Assembly: GCA_051453625.1 (NCBI GenBank)
Contig: JBOZIK010000001.1
Span: forward strand, 77,531,741 to 77,587,595
Length of the DNA: 55,855 nucleotides
Direction of reading: 5' to 3'
Origin: Welwitschia mirabilis
Lineage: Eukaryota > Gnetophyta > Gnetopsida > Welwitschiales
The position numbers and the translations under genes are program-made. Positions 11,009-21,947 of this stretch are shown one piece after another. Position 1 is the stretch's first letter. The number at the start of each line of letters is the position of its first letter. The notes under the pieces were generated by a model. The model searched no databases. It was not told the DNA's origin and saw nothing but the letters and a program-made list of their open reading frames with translations.

Positions 11009-12027
11009 AATTTTTTAGAAAGAAATATGTCAACCAAAAAACTTAGGCTCAGATATAATCATTTAAGTATCAGCTCTAAATGAAAAAACTCAAAAAGACA
11101 AAAAAGAAGAAAAAAAAACTAGGAAAATCAAAGGAAAAAGAACAAACTCATAAAACCTGAAAAACTATGACTAAATAAANNNNNNNNNNNNNNNNNNNNN
11201 NNNNNNNNNNNNNNNNNNNNNNNNNNNNNNNNNNNNNNAAAAAGATAAACTTAACACTCCATAAACTATAAGGGAATTCATCAAAACTAAGAAACAAAAA
11301 TATGTTCTTTTGATTTGTAAATGCTCTCTGAAAAAATGATATAACATGAAAGAACAGCAAGGAAACTACTAAATGATTAAGGTCCTATGAAAGAATGAAA
11401 AAATGTGTAAATAACTTTGAAATTCCAAATTCAAAAAATTGCAAAAACATAAAATGAAAATGGATATAAGGAACAAGGAGAAGATTGTTTATCTATCCTA
11501 AGTACTAACCTAATAAACTCCCAAGAAAAACATCATAAAGCCACCTAAGTAAATATGATGAGAAAATGTATAAACTTTATAAATCTCCACTTGAAAAGGT
11601 AGTGGTTATAATGATATCCAAATATTCAAGTTCTTAGAATCATGAATGTTAAGATCAAATGTTTCTTAGAAATGAACTCACTTACTCTTATCCCATAAAC
11701 ACACCTAAATCTTTAAAAGTGAAATGACCAAGTGGGAATACTAAGAGTCTAGGAAATAAGTAATGGTTTTGATGAAACTAGGAACACCACTGATCCCATA
11801 GCTATAAAGTTTGTTACAACCTTTTCCATTATGAGGGGAGTGCAACCATTGTCAGAGGAGTAAGGACTTGTGAAGCATAGCCAATTAACCCTTCACTAGA
11901 GTTTCATAGCTACTAATACTATTAAAGATTCCTTTTGGAAAAATTTACCTTATTATGGTACAATACTGTGATGACCATGTATTTTCTTTAAAGCACAAAA
12001 TATAATATATCATGATCATTATTTCTC

Positions 12028-12657
12028 NNNNNNNNNNNNNNNNNNNNNNNNNNNNNNNNNNNNNNNNNNNNNNNNNNNNNNNNNNNNNNNNNNNNNNNNN
12101 NNNNNNNNNNNNNNNNNNNNNNNNNNNNNNNNNNNNNNNNNNNNNNNNNNNNNNNNNNNNNNNNNNNNNNNNNNNNNNNNNNNNNNNNNNNNNNNNNNNN
12201 NNNNNNNNNNNNNNNNNNNNNNNNNNNNNNNNNNNNNNNNNNNNNNNNNNNNNNNNNNNNNNNNNNNNNNNNNNNNNNNNNNNNNNNNNNNNNNNNNNNN
12301 NNNNNNNNNNNNNNNNNNNNNNNNNNNNNNNNNNNNNNNNNNNNNNNNNNNNNNNNNNNNNNNNNNNNNNNNNNNNNNNNNNNNNNNNNNNNNNNNNNNN
12401 NNNNNNNNNNNNNNNNNNNNNNNNNNNNNNNNNNNNNNNNNNNNNNNNNNNNNNNNNNNNNNNNNNNNNNNNNNNNNNNNNNNNNNNNNNNNNNNNNNNN
12501 NNNNNNNNNNNNNNNNNNNNNNNNNNNNNNNNNNNNNNNNNNNNNNNNNNNNNNNNNNNNNNNNNNNNNNNNNNNNNNNNNNNNNNNNNNNNNNNNNNNN
12601 NNNNNNNNNNNNNNNNNNNNNNNNNNNNNNNNNNNNNNNNNNNNNNNNNNNNNNNNN

Positions 12658-12702
<45 letters not shown>

Positions 12703-12703
12703 T
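12028..12703. other. Assembly gap (630 N) ending in a CT microsatellite
   Basis: N from 12028 to 12657, then (CT)n from 12658 to about 12703. The microsatellite probably caused the assembly break. Open frames spanning the N run are meaningless. Confidence 0.9.
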
Positions 12704-13500
12704 TGTAAAAATTTTCACATTATCACACACTCAAAAATATTAAGATGAATAAGTGAGATAAAAAATAGAAAACAACACTCTCAAATAACCTAAGATTTAA
12801 CACCATTAAAAAAAATACAAAAAACTAAGGCATCTTTTTTTAAGTAAAGCTTATAAACATGTGAATCTCTCAAGATTGGATGAATTCAATCTTACCTCTA
12901 TAAAATCCCAAGTATAAATACTAAACATGAAACTTCACAAAGCAATACATAAGTTAAGTTTAAAAGATGATTAAGTAGCATCATAACATCAATCAAAGGA
13001 TTAGGCTAAGAAAGAACTTATATAATGATAGGGAGGAAGTCCTCCTCATCAAGGGGAGCTTCCAAAACAAGTGCTTATATCATCTTCATCATTGCATCTA
13101 AAAATCCTTCATATAATTTTAATTGTTATTCATTAATTTTTTGAATCTCTCTAGTCTCTAAGTTTAAAATCTCAACTAAGCCATTAGGATGTACTTTCTA
13201 GACAAAGTAAGAACCTAACCTTTCAAAGATCAACTTGTTATTCAAAAGATGAACTCTAGTATTGTATAATAAGACAAGTTAAACTGGTTCAAAATTTTTA
13301 TGAAATACGTTTTTATCATGTTTGAACTTTACTTGGGCTTTATGGGTTAATTAACGATGTATGATACCAATTTGTTTTTTATTAAGATGGTCTACTTAAG
13401 CTAATATATATTTAAAATTTTCATAAAAATCTATAAGATTAAGTTGATAAGATGCATGATAATAATTATAACATACATCAATAAGTAATACACAAAATTT
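12704..13500 (-). pseudogene. G1 integrase C-terminal region (decayed)
   Basis: The minus strand from about 13535 down to 13010 reads as the tail of gypsy integrase: SPYKLVYSKFC near 13500-13530 (the conserved SPY-x-LVYG segment), then a basic stretch and a KVHPNGLVEI-like element near 13170-13200 (the G-P/W-F-x-V region that binds DNA). An acidic end follows, EAPLDEEDFLP, around 13030-13065. 12704-13000 is AT-rich with no recognised content. Confidence 0.65.
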
Positions 13501-14960
13501 ACTATACACAAGTTTATAAGGTGAAAAACCAAGAGAAGTAGGCCAAGTAGTATGGTAAGCTTAAATTACATTATTAAGTTTAGAAGTCAAAAACTTTTTA
13601 TTAATAGAGACAAATTTTTATAATATTTTCTTTATTTCTCTATTGACATTTTCAGCTTATCCATTACTTTGAGGATGATAAGCATAAGCTGTTCTATGTT
13701 CTATACTAATGAATAAAAGAAGTTTTTAAAAAATCAAATTAATAAAATAAGTACTCTAGTCACTAGTAATAACTCTAGGAAAACCAAATCTTTGAAACAT
13801 ATGAGCTATAAGAAAATGATAAATATTTTGGACATCATTCAAAGAAGTAGGTATGACTTTAATCTATTTAGTCATGTAATCCATAGCTACTAAAATGTAA
13901 TTCTTATCAGAAGAAGATGGATAAATAGGACTCATGAAATCAATATCCTAATAATCAAAAATCTTAAACTCAAGAATAGGTTTAAGAAAAATTTTCTAAG
14001 AATGAACAAAACTACCATAACTCTGAAAAGGANNNNNNNNNNNNNNNNNNNNNNNNNNNNNNNNNNNNNNNNNNNNNNNNNNNNNNNNNNNNNNNNNNNN
14101 NNNNNNNNNNNNNNNNNNNNNNNNNNNNNNNNNNNNNNNNNNNNNNNNNNNNNNNNNNNNNNNNNNNNNNNNNNNNNNNNNNNNNNNNNNNNNNNNNNNN
14201 NNNNNNNNNNNNNNNNNNNNNNNNNNNNNNNNNNNNNNNNNNNNNNNNNNNNNNNNNNNNNNNNNNNNNNNNNNNNNNNNNNNNNNNNNNNNNNNNNNNN
14301 NNNNNNNNNNNNNNNNNNNNNNNNNNNNNNNNNNNNNNNNNNNNNNNNNNNNNNNNNNNNNNNNNNNNNNNNNNNNNNNNNNNNNNNNNNNNNNNNNNNN
14401 NNNNNNNNNNNNNNNNNNNNNNNNNNNNNNNNNNNNNNNNNNNNNNNNNNNNNNNNNNNNNNNNNNNNNNNNNNNNNNNNNNNNNNNNNNNNNNNNNNNN
14501 NNNNNNNNNNNNNNAAAATTTTCTAAGAATGAACAAAACTACCATAACTCTGAAAAGGATTACACCTTCTAGCAAAATTAAAGGAATTGTAAAAAATAAT
14601 AAGCCAATAAAAACTAGAATGGAGAACTTTTATCATTATTTTATGTTTACTAAAGTGTCCTCCATAAACACCACTATGACAATGATGAAAATTTTAGGTA
14701 TTTCTCAATTAGGTGCACATTTTCTCATAATTTGATCTTTACACCTATGGTATAAATGTGGTTCTATCTACTCATAGTCATCTATTCTATGGAAAAAAAT
14801 ATTTTCATTAATTGTAGGTCCAATGTTATGGTGTTTTCATGGTCATAAAATAGTTAACAATGTCTACATACTAGGGAGGAGGATGATAAGAAGATACAGT
14901 AGTTTCTCATCAGGAAAAGAATCATCAATAATAAAATCATTTGGAGGAGAAAAAAGATAA
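13501..14960 (-). pseudogene. G1 integrase core (decayed, with gap)
   Basis: The minus strand contains HHPQSNG-stop-AENVNREIKKIL at about 13625-13685, the typical Athila/Tat integrase motif HPQ-x-NGQ-x-E-x-x-NREIK that includes the catalytic Glu region. The stop replaces the Gln. The rest of the core (D-D part) is partly inside or duplicated around the gap 14033-14514. The 45 bases before the gap (13988-14032) are repeated exactly after it (14515-14559). Reading on towards 14900 gives the H2C2 end of integrase in badly damaged form. Confidence 0.7.
13988..14559. other. Gap with identical 45-bp flanks
   Basis: AAAATTTTCTAAGAATGAAC... occupies 13988-14032 and again 14515-14559, on either side of 482 N. 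This is the signature of two contig ends that overlap but were not merged, or of a local tandem repeat. The real gap may be smaller than drawn. Confidence 0.7.
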
Positions 14961-15360
14961 GATAAACGATCAACAACACAGTTCTACTTTTCTACTTTAT
15001 TTATGATGGTTAAGTTAAACTCTTGCATAAGGAGGATCCATCTAATCAAACATGCATTATAGTCTTTCATAGTCATGAGTAACAAATAGTCACATGGTCA
15101 ATGTAAACATTGGTATGAAATTCTAAAAGATAATGTCTAATAGAATCAAGATAAAAGATAATGGCTAGCATCTCTTTCTTGTAGTTATATAATTCATTTA
15201 AGCTTTAGATAAAGATTTTCTATGATAAGATATAACTTTAAAATCATTTTCATATCTTTGATAAATAACCCCACTCACAGAAAAATTATTCACATTATAC
15301 ATGAGTTCAAAATATTTTTCTAATTGGGCCCTGTTACTATAGGAGCATAACAAAGTTTAC
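14961..15360 (-). pseudogene. G1 RNase H domain (decayed)
   Basis: The minus strand gives, in order, a FKVISYH-KSLSK-like strand (about 15200-15245), NY-x-x-x-x-KEMLAI with SIRHYLLEFHTNVYIDH (15090-15190), and near 14985-15050 ARLIRWILLMQEFNL-type and NCV-x-DRLSYLF sequence. These are the conserved Y-T-x-T-E-K-E-x-L, D-H and ADxLSR positions of gypsy RNase H. The frame shifts at least twice. Confidence 0.7.
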
Positions 15361-16290
15361 ATTTAAGCCTATCAAAAGCAAGTTTACAAGATTTGTTCTA
15401 TTTAAATTTGGACTTTTTATTTAGTAACGAGTGAAGGGGTTTATAGATATTGGCAGATATTGGCATAATCATGAATAAATCGATGATAAAAACCATAATG
15501 ACTAAGAAAATATCTAACTTGTTTAATATTTATAAGAAGATTTAGATTTTGAATAATACCAACTTTTGAAGTATTCATTCTAATCCCTTATTTTGAGATA
15601 TGATGATGTAAAACAACTTTAATTTTAACAACAAATAAACTCTTTTTTCCAATTCAAGTGTAGGCCACTAGAAATACAACATTTAAGGGATTTCTCTAAT
15701 TGATTTAAATTTTTTCCAAAAGCTTTAGCATAAATAGAGTAGTCATGCATAAAAGTCTCAATAGAATCCTCAAGTATATTAGAAAATATTTCCATCATAG
15801 CACGCTAAAAAGTACTAGAAGCATTACAAAGTCTGAAAGGCATGTATCTAAAAGCAAAATTACCAAAAGAAGAAGTAAAGTGATTTTGGCTTATTTCTCA
15901 CTAGTAATGCAAACCTGATTATAACTGTTATAATCATTAAGAAAATAGTAAAATTCATGACCTTGAATCCTATTAAGTATTTAATCAAGAAAATACAAAG
16001 GATAGTGACCTATTTTAGTTACTTTGTTTAGTTTTCTAAAGTCTATGCACATTCTTCATTTTTCACATTTTTTAGGAACTACTATGAAGGGGCTAATCCA
16101 CTCACTATTAGCTATCGAATAAATGATTTCAGCATCTATAAATTTTATGATTTCATTATTAAAAATTTGTTCAAGAATTAGATTGAGCCTATATTAAGGT
16201 TACCTCATAGGTTTAGCATTTTCTTTAAGGTATATTTTATGCTGAATAATCAAAGTGGGAATGGCTTTTAAATCATTATGGAACTAAGTG
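15361..16290 (-). pseudogene. G1 reverse transcriptase (decayed)
   Basis: The minus strand reads SEWISPFIVVPKKCEK, stop, RMCIDFRKLNK (about 16110-16030), then GHYPLYFLD and GHEFYYFLNDYNSYNQV (about 16010-15915), then MPFRLCNAS-TFQRAMMEIF. The catalytic loop is ETFMHDYSIYAK at about 15735-15770, where FMDD has become FMHD. These are the standard blocks of a plant gypsy reverse transcriptase of the Athila/Tat branch. Numerous stops and a frameshift around 15890 destroy it. A short duplicated 'ggcagatatt' lies near 15455. Confidence 0.85.
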
Positions 16291-16739
16291 AATGCATTTA
16301 TCTTAGATTATAAGAGAGATTAAACTTAATTCTCGTTAAGGGGTAAGATTTGTATTGATGATTAAAGGTTTGTTTAGGTTACTATTCAGGAAAATGTATT
16401 TGAATCCACTGTCTAAAGGTTTGTAATTTAGATTTAAGTTTATATTTTTATATTTTGTAAAATTCTTAAGAAAATAGAATATTGCCTTAGACTATCATCT
16501 GAATGTCAGTAGTGAATGACCATCCTAAAAATAGAAAATCTTAAGTCTACTAAAATCTCAAACTTCTACATAGTTAACAGACTCAGACTCTCTGCTTTTC
16601 AGATTAAAAAATTTAGTTTTCAGATGATTAAAATTAAGTTGATCTTGAAAAACATACAAGTTGTTTATTCTAATTAGTCATCAAACAATGTTGATTTGTG
16701 AAGCATGGACCATCTTTTCTCAAGTGAACAGTGTTGTAA

Positions 16740-17170
16740 AAATAAGGTTAACTTAATTTATTTCTCAACACTCAAATCATTTCCTAAATATTTTTTCTTC
16801 ATATTAGAAACTCTTATTGAAGACTTTTTATTTTCAAAATAATAATTCATCAAACTAGTTCTTGTATCTATAACATAGTGGGCTATTTCATAGAAATCTC
16901 TACCTAGAAGTCAAGGATATCAACCATTGTGCTTAACTTCTATAATTACAACATCAATAGGTAAGATAACTTCTTCTATCTCAATAACCAAATCCCTAAT
17001 CACACATAATAGTTTCTTCATAGAAGTATTAGCTAGTTATAAAATAATCTATGCAAATTGTGCTCTTTCTTTCAACTCAAGTCTCTAATGAATGTGCAAG
17101 AACATGATGTTAACACTAGCTCTAATATCTATCAAGGATTTTTTAATCCTATGATTTTCTTCTAAAGTGA
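16740..17170 (-). pseudogene. G1 aspartic protease (decayed)
   Basis: The minus strand contains SLIDIRASVNIMFLHIHQRL at about 17080-17140. The motif D-[LIT]-G-A-S of retroviral-type proteases is changed to D-I-R-A-S, losing the Gly after the catalytic Asp. It continues through ANTSMKKLLCVI and IEEVILPIDVVIIEV to LLGRDF (about 16900-16915, the conserved I-L-G-R-x-F flap). Order and spacing fit the Athila/Tat protease. 16291-16740 is linker with no clear domain. Confidence 0.75.
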
Positions 17171-19153
17171 CACTCACAACTGCTGCCTCCTGATCTTTAA
17201 ACTTTAAACATTTTTGACAAATAAAGTTATTAACAAATTAAGCTAAGGAGACATTACTAGGGATAGTATGTTTGTGCTTTATTTTAATTAAGTCTTTTCA
17301 CGACTTAGAATATTTTGGATTAGTTTGCAAAAGTTTCCAAAATGATAAGTTAACTCTTACACTTTGCATTAAAGCTTTTAGATGATCATTAAAAATAGGA
17401 TTTGTGTTTATTCTATCAAGCCATTGGGTAGCAGGTTTCTTATGTAAAGATTTTTTCTTTTTATTACTTAATGGAGAAGGAAAAGAATGATTTTTTAAGA
17501 TTTCTATGTCCTCTTATTTATCATTTTTATTACTTTATAATATTGAAGCCTCATGGATGGGAGGAGTTATGTCATAGCCACGTCTTGCCTTATAATCTTT
17601 TCTGACTTTATTTGGGTTCAATAAAGATTAAGTAATAAAATACCCTTATGATCTTTGGTTAGCAAGCATAGTTTATTATAAAATACTCACAATATTTTTA
17701 ATGTTTGAATTTGTATTTTTAATATTGTAGTTTGTCTTTTCTTGTATTTTTATCAACTCCTCAATGAAATTCCTAAGAGGATCACTTTGGTTTTGGAAGT
17801 TGGATGAGCTTGCTTGGTTATTTCAATTATTAGATTGGAAGTTCGTGTTCTCAAATATTTTCTTAAATGATTGAAAGTTAGGATGATTTATTTTAAAATT
17901 TTTAAAGTTGGGTTTTTCACTCATCTTAGGTTAAAAGTTGTTGTGATCTTGGACTTGTCTTTGATTTTGATTTTAATTATAGTTTGAGGACCTCTAGTTG
18001 AAAGCACATACTTATTCATAAGTTCTATATTTGTAGGTTAGAAGCAAAGGGCATTCTTTAGTAACATGATAACTATCCTCACATAAATCATAGTAGGAGC
18101 TATAACTACATTCTTCTCTATTGCAACCTTAGCATTTAGAATCATATGAGTGTACTTTTTTAAGGTTGAAGTGAAATTATTTATGAATTGATTAGTTCAT
18201 TTTCGGTTCTTATTTCATTTTTCTTATTTTTTTTTCCTTTAAGATCTTTAATGTTTTGGCCTATGTTCTTTTCTTTAGGTAAGGGTTTAGGCCATGTTTA
18301 ACTTACATCTACCAATTCTTCTAATACTTTCCAGTGTTTTCTAAGGTTAAGTTTAACAAATTATGTCCACATGAAAAATTCACTAGTTACTTTGTATAAT
18401 TGTTTAATCTACTATAAAAGTAGTTTACTAGTTCTACCTATGAAAAGTCATCTATAAGGTTAAAATGTAAAGCAAAAAAAAATATCTCATAGGTAGAGGC
18501 ATAGTCTTTATTAGGCAGTTGTTGAAAGTTGGTAACTTCTTTTTTACATTTTCAAATGACAGTTTTACTCTTAAATATCTTAATAAAGGATTTTTAAACT
18601 TGACTACATGATTTTAAGATTTTGTGAGGAATCATTCTTAACCATAGTTTAGCCTTATCTTTTAAATTGATGGGGACGATAATCATATAAGTTGTATCAC
18701 TTATGCATTTTTTTACCATTTTTGAAAACGAGAACTAATTATTTAATGTCGACAATGTGTTATAAGTGATCTTCATTAGATTCACCACTAAAAGTAGGAT
18801 ATGCATTTAAGTTTATTAGTTTAACATCATTACTAGGAGGTAAGTCAAAGGGGGTTTGGATTTTACATTTCTTGTTTGGAGTTAGATCTCTAAGGATGAC
18901 ATGGACATTGGTTCAAACGGGTGTGGTTGTAGGAATTCTAGTGACAAGGGGTGGATTTGGTAAGATAGGTTACTTTTGTTTTTGTGATGAGGTAGATATG
19001 GTTGAAAATAAAAAAACTCTCATCTATACAATCATCTAAAAAATTTTCTTTAGTACAATCAGACTTTAAAGAAATAAAATTAGATATTGTAGGAATTTCT
19101 AAATTTTGTGTACTTTTATTATGCTTACTTGAGTTAGTTTCTAAATCAATCAA
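17171..19153 (-). pseudogene. G1 gag (decayed)
   Basis: An acidic N-terminus is open from a Met at 19153 (MIDLETNSSKHNKSTQNLEI; 71 codons). Then comes the retrotransposon gag domain: near 18480-18690 KDKA-x-x-WLRMIPH, FLRYL, NKDYASTYERFFALHFNLID and VNYFYSRLNNYTK (about 18420). A CCHC knuckle remnant lies at about 18045-18085 (DLCEDSYHVTKEC). This gives the order gag domain, knuckle, linker typical for Athila/Tat gag of about 600 residues. Stops are mostly at former Trp/Gln codons. The start at 19153 is chosen because it is the first Met of an undisturbed stretch; upstream lies the palindrome-bearing leader. Confidence 0.75.
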
Positions 19154-19263
19154 ATCTTCTTGGATATTTTCCTCAATAAATAGCTACTCTCTCTAGTATT
19201 TTCCATTCTTACTATATTTTACCATACATGCTCAATTTCAAATGCACAAAGTATTACCCATAC

Positions 19264-19512
19264 AGTCATATGGATGATAGTCTAGATGATGAAAATACAA
19301 AAACCACAAAAAAGGAGAAAATAAAAAATAGAAACTAAAAACTAACAGACATAAAAAACTCTAAAAGTAGACTGTTATTCACCTTAGTCATCTAAACGAT
19401 AGAGGGGATGATGGAAAAACCCTAAAAAATTTTAATAGAAATAGAAACAAAAAACTCATGGCATAGAGGCCATTATGTAATACATTGTCTAGATAATAAA
19501 TTAGATGATAAA
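19264..19512. repeat. Internal palindromic modules of G1 (5' leader)
   Basis: Three copies of the LTR module in the leader between primer-binding site and gag: 19264-19291 (AGTCATATGGATGATAG, TCTAGATGATG), 19386-19413 (AGTCATCTAAACGATAGAGG, GGATGATGG) and 19484-19512 (CATTGTCTAGATAATAA, TTAGATGATA). With those at 8930 and 10892-11008 they place the module at both ends of the internal region as well as in the LTRs. Confidence 0.6.
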
Positions 19513-19622
19513 CATTTTTAATTGGATAATATAAATAAAAGATTTATTTAAAAATAGAAAACTGACATTTCAAAAAAGAAAAACCTACGCTACTACAAAT
19601 AAAAGTATAACACTACTGTAAG

Positions 19623-20014
19623 CAAGAACTTAAACCAAAATCCAAAATACTTACTAAAGCAATGACAACTCTTAAACTCCAAGTAGTCTTCCCCAGTAAT
19701 GATTCTAGGATTTAACAATACATATTTATGCAATGTTATGTACTTAATTTAGTTAAGTCCTAATAATTNNNNNNNNNNNNNNNNNNNNNNNNNNNNNNNN
19801 NNNNNNNNNNNNNNNNNNNNNNNNNNNNNNNNNNNNNNNNNNNNNNNNNNNNNNNNNNNNNNNNNNNNCAAGAACTTAAACCAAAATCCAAAATACTTAC
19901 TAAAGCAATGACAACTCTCAAACTCCAAGTAGTCTTCCCCAGTAATGATTCTAGGATTTAATAATACATATTTATGCAATTTTATGTACTTAATTTAGTT
20001 AAGTCCTAATAATT
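19623..20014. other. 100-N gap flanked by a 146-bp near-identical duplication
   Basis: 19623-19768 and 19869-20014 are the same 146 bases with three mismatches, separated by exactly 100 N (19769-19868). 100 N is the usual placeholder for unknown gap size. The duplication includes the G1 primer-binding site, so the site appears twice (19690-19707 and 19936-19953). It is most likely an unmerged overlap of contigs carrying two alleles or copies. Confidence 0.8.
19936..19953 (-). other. G1 primer-binding site (tRNA-Asp type)
   Basis: The plus strand reads TCCCCAGTAATGATTCTA, the complement of TGGCGCCGTTGCCGGGGA with several C-to-T and G-to-A changes. That 18-mer is the tRNA-Asp primer-binding site common in Athila/Tat elements. 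It lies three bases inside the LTR end at 19957. Confidence 0.7.
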
Positions 20015-21058
20015 ATAAATATAATACACAAACACAACACTTTAATATAGACAAGAGTGATCTGAATATCAGAATCTATCGAAGGATAAAGTAGGAATAA
20101 GAGAGTTTATTTTCACAAGGCAAAGTACTTGTATTCTAACTATAGAAATAACTTGTAAAGCATGAAAGTAAAATGTAATACACTTGTATAACACTAATCT
20201 AGATAAAGGAAATAACAATGTACCTAACCTAAACTAATCATACATAACCTTAACAAAGGTTGCTCTCATGACCTATATCACTAAAGAAACTATCACTAAA
20301 TTAGAAGTAATGTAAGCTATGAGGGTGAGAAACAAACATGCATGGAAATCATAGAAGAATTATTTTTATATTAGAATCACATCTATGTTATAAACTAGTT
20401 GCACCTCAATAAAGGAAACACCACCCAACACTAAGGAAAACATCTTTTTGTAACTACAAGGATGGATCTATGGCCCTTTAATCTTCTATCACAAGAATTT
20501 TAGATGCAAACAAAGACAAGTAGGATTCAAGGTCAAAACCATTATTTATTAACACACAAACACACAATAAGACAAACAAAAAAGTATGGGTAAAACTGTA
20601 ACGATCGCACTAAGAGAAATAGATAGATAGTTGGTAAAAATTAGGCAAGTGTTTAACTTAAATGTTATAATAATATCATTCATCTAGTCATCTAGATGAT
20701 AAAGGAGATGATTCCATCTCATAAATAATTCACATCAGCTACCAGATTGATTATAATCAGCGTCCCTATTGGTACGAATTGCTCTATCATCCATATAGTC
20801 ATCTATACAATGAGGTAAATGATGGCATTTTGCAAATCTTTTATCATTGCATCAATCTTAATGTCTTATAATACGTTGTCTTAGAAATGTAAAGTATTGA
20901 AAATTGTTCAAAATGATGTAAATCATCATGGAGATTGTGTGTTTCCATTTTTTCATCTCAGCTCTTCATTATCACGGAAATCAAGCATTTACCTATCTAT
21001 TAATCTATGAAACCACTTAAACTATCCTATTAAATATGCATAAGTTACTAGCACAATA
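19957..21058 (-). repeat. G1 5' LTR
   Basis: 1102 bp, collinear with 7598-8691. It ends ...GCACAATA before the target duplication. Palindromic modules lie at 20676-20720 (CATCTAGTCATCTAGATGAT followed by AAAGGAGATGATTCCATCTC) and 20783-20825. No gene. Confidence 0.85.
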
Positions 21059-21063
21059 ATGAT
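21059..21063. other. Target-site duplication of G1, right copy (ATGAT)
   Basis: It matches 7593-7597 and lies directly outside the CAATA end of the G1 5' LTR. Confidence 0.8.
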
Positions 21064-21934
21064 TTTCTAATATCCTCCCTTCTAGTGTGTTTATATGCAA
21101 GAAGTCTCTTTACTCTTTTTCTTATAAAATCAAGTTCTTCATCTTCATCATCAAAATCATCTTCTTCATTTTCTTTCTTTGCCTTTTCTTTTGATCTGTA
21201 AATTGTGTTTTAACTTGTCTTAAATACAATAGATTTTTCTTTCAAGTCTTCATCTTCTATGAGTTTCATTTCATATACTATAAGAGAACTCTATATCTCT
21301 TCTATCTTCATTATGTTTAAATATCTTAATTTTTATATAGTTATACTTTTGGACATGTATTTAATGATCAGTGATCTAACTTTTTATATGATCTTTACTT
21401 TTGAAAGATCTTCTCTAATTCCATGTAATGTAACTATAATATTCAAGACTTTGATAAAATACTTGTAAACTCTTTCTCCATGATTTATCTTGAGATTTTT
21501 AAATTGGTTTATCCCTATGAGACGCTTAAATTGTTTAACAACTAAAGCTTCTTTGTACATTCTAACAAGAACATTCTAAATCTCTTATGTTGTATTACAA
21601 CCTGCTATTTTGTTAAAATATTCTATAGTTAAAGTATAATAAAGTGCATTTTTAGCTTTAGAATCATACATGAAAGCAACTTTTTATTTGTCTCCCTAGT
21701 CCTTTATTTGCTTAGTCTTTATGATGGTATTACCAATAGCATCTATTATGGTTTTCATAGGATCTACATGTTCTTCTTCTATGTTTTGCCATGTTTAAAA
21801 CTTAAAAGACTATAAATATACCCATATCCTCATCTTCTAATAGGCATAGTTTATTCTATCAAATAGTAGAGGTATAATGGATGGAACTTCTTCCATTATT
21901 AACTTAATAAAGTTACTCCTTTTCATGAGTACCT
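21064..21934 (-). pseudogene. R1 gag N-terminal part (UBN2-type domain)
   Basis: From the primer-binding site leftwards the minus strand gives the gag start near 21905 (MEEVPS... NYAY-stop-KMR). It then shows a well-preserved gag domain at about 21640-21250: YFNKIAGCNTT, VRMYKEALVVKQFKRL, NHGERVYKYFIKVLN, and the final IVYEMKLIEDEDLKEK. At about 21200-21064 an acidic run (KENEEDDFDDEDEEL) is followed by basic FIRKRVKRLLAYKHTRRED. The order is that of Sirevirus gag (capsid-like domain, acidic patch, basic linker before the knuckle). The reading breaks at 21064 where G1 is inserted and resumes at 7597. Confidence 0.8.
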
Positions 21935-21946
21935 GCTTTGATACCA
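21935..21946 (-). other. R1 primer-binding site (initiator tRNA-Met)
   Basis: The minus strand reads TGGTATCAAAGC, one substitution from TGGTATCAGAGC. It is one base from the LTR end at 21948. Confidence 0.85.
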
Positions 21947-21947
21947 C

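Larger units (their letters stand above)
8707..12027 (-). other. G1 3' region, left part: no secure gene
   Basis: Between the polypurine tract and integrase there is a long extra region, as is common in Athila/Tat elements. It contains a perfect 29-bp tandem duplication (8721-8749 and 8750-8778, AATAAAACTAGATGG...), palindromic modules at 8930-8961 and 10892-11008, and a 59-N gap (11180-11238). On the minus strand 9300-10170 reads for long stretches with few stops (for example a TREFYDIMHIER-like segment near 9865-9905), suggesting a decayed extra or env-like ORF. I cannot identify it. An antisense 61-codon frame at 9998-10183 is probably its shadow. Confidence 0.45.
7598..21058 (-). mobile_element. 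G1: Athila/Tat-type Ty3/gypsy element, minus strand
   Basis: It has two LTRs of about 1.1 kb (7598-8691 and 19957-21058) that begin TATTG and end CAATA, a 5-bp inverted repeat. The tRNA-Asp type primer-binding site is at 19936-19953. Gag, protease, reverse transcriptase, RNase H and integrase remnants are in gypsy order on the minus strand (about 19150 to 13000). A 4.3-kb 3' region (8692-12990) and a polypurine tract (8692-8706) complete it. Total 13.5 kb including four gaps. All frames are broken by many stops and some frameshifts, so the element is dead. It is inserted in R1 gag with target duplication ATGAT. Confidence 0.9.

Noticed and set aside
12012-12743. Long open frames across N runs (also 748-1088, 14002-14575, 36238-37141, 39075-39902, 41215-41799)
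   Set aside because: They are open only because N is not read as a stop; flanking codons show no gene except the G2 RNase H part at 41215-41384.
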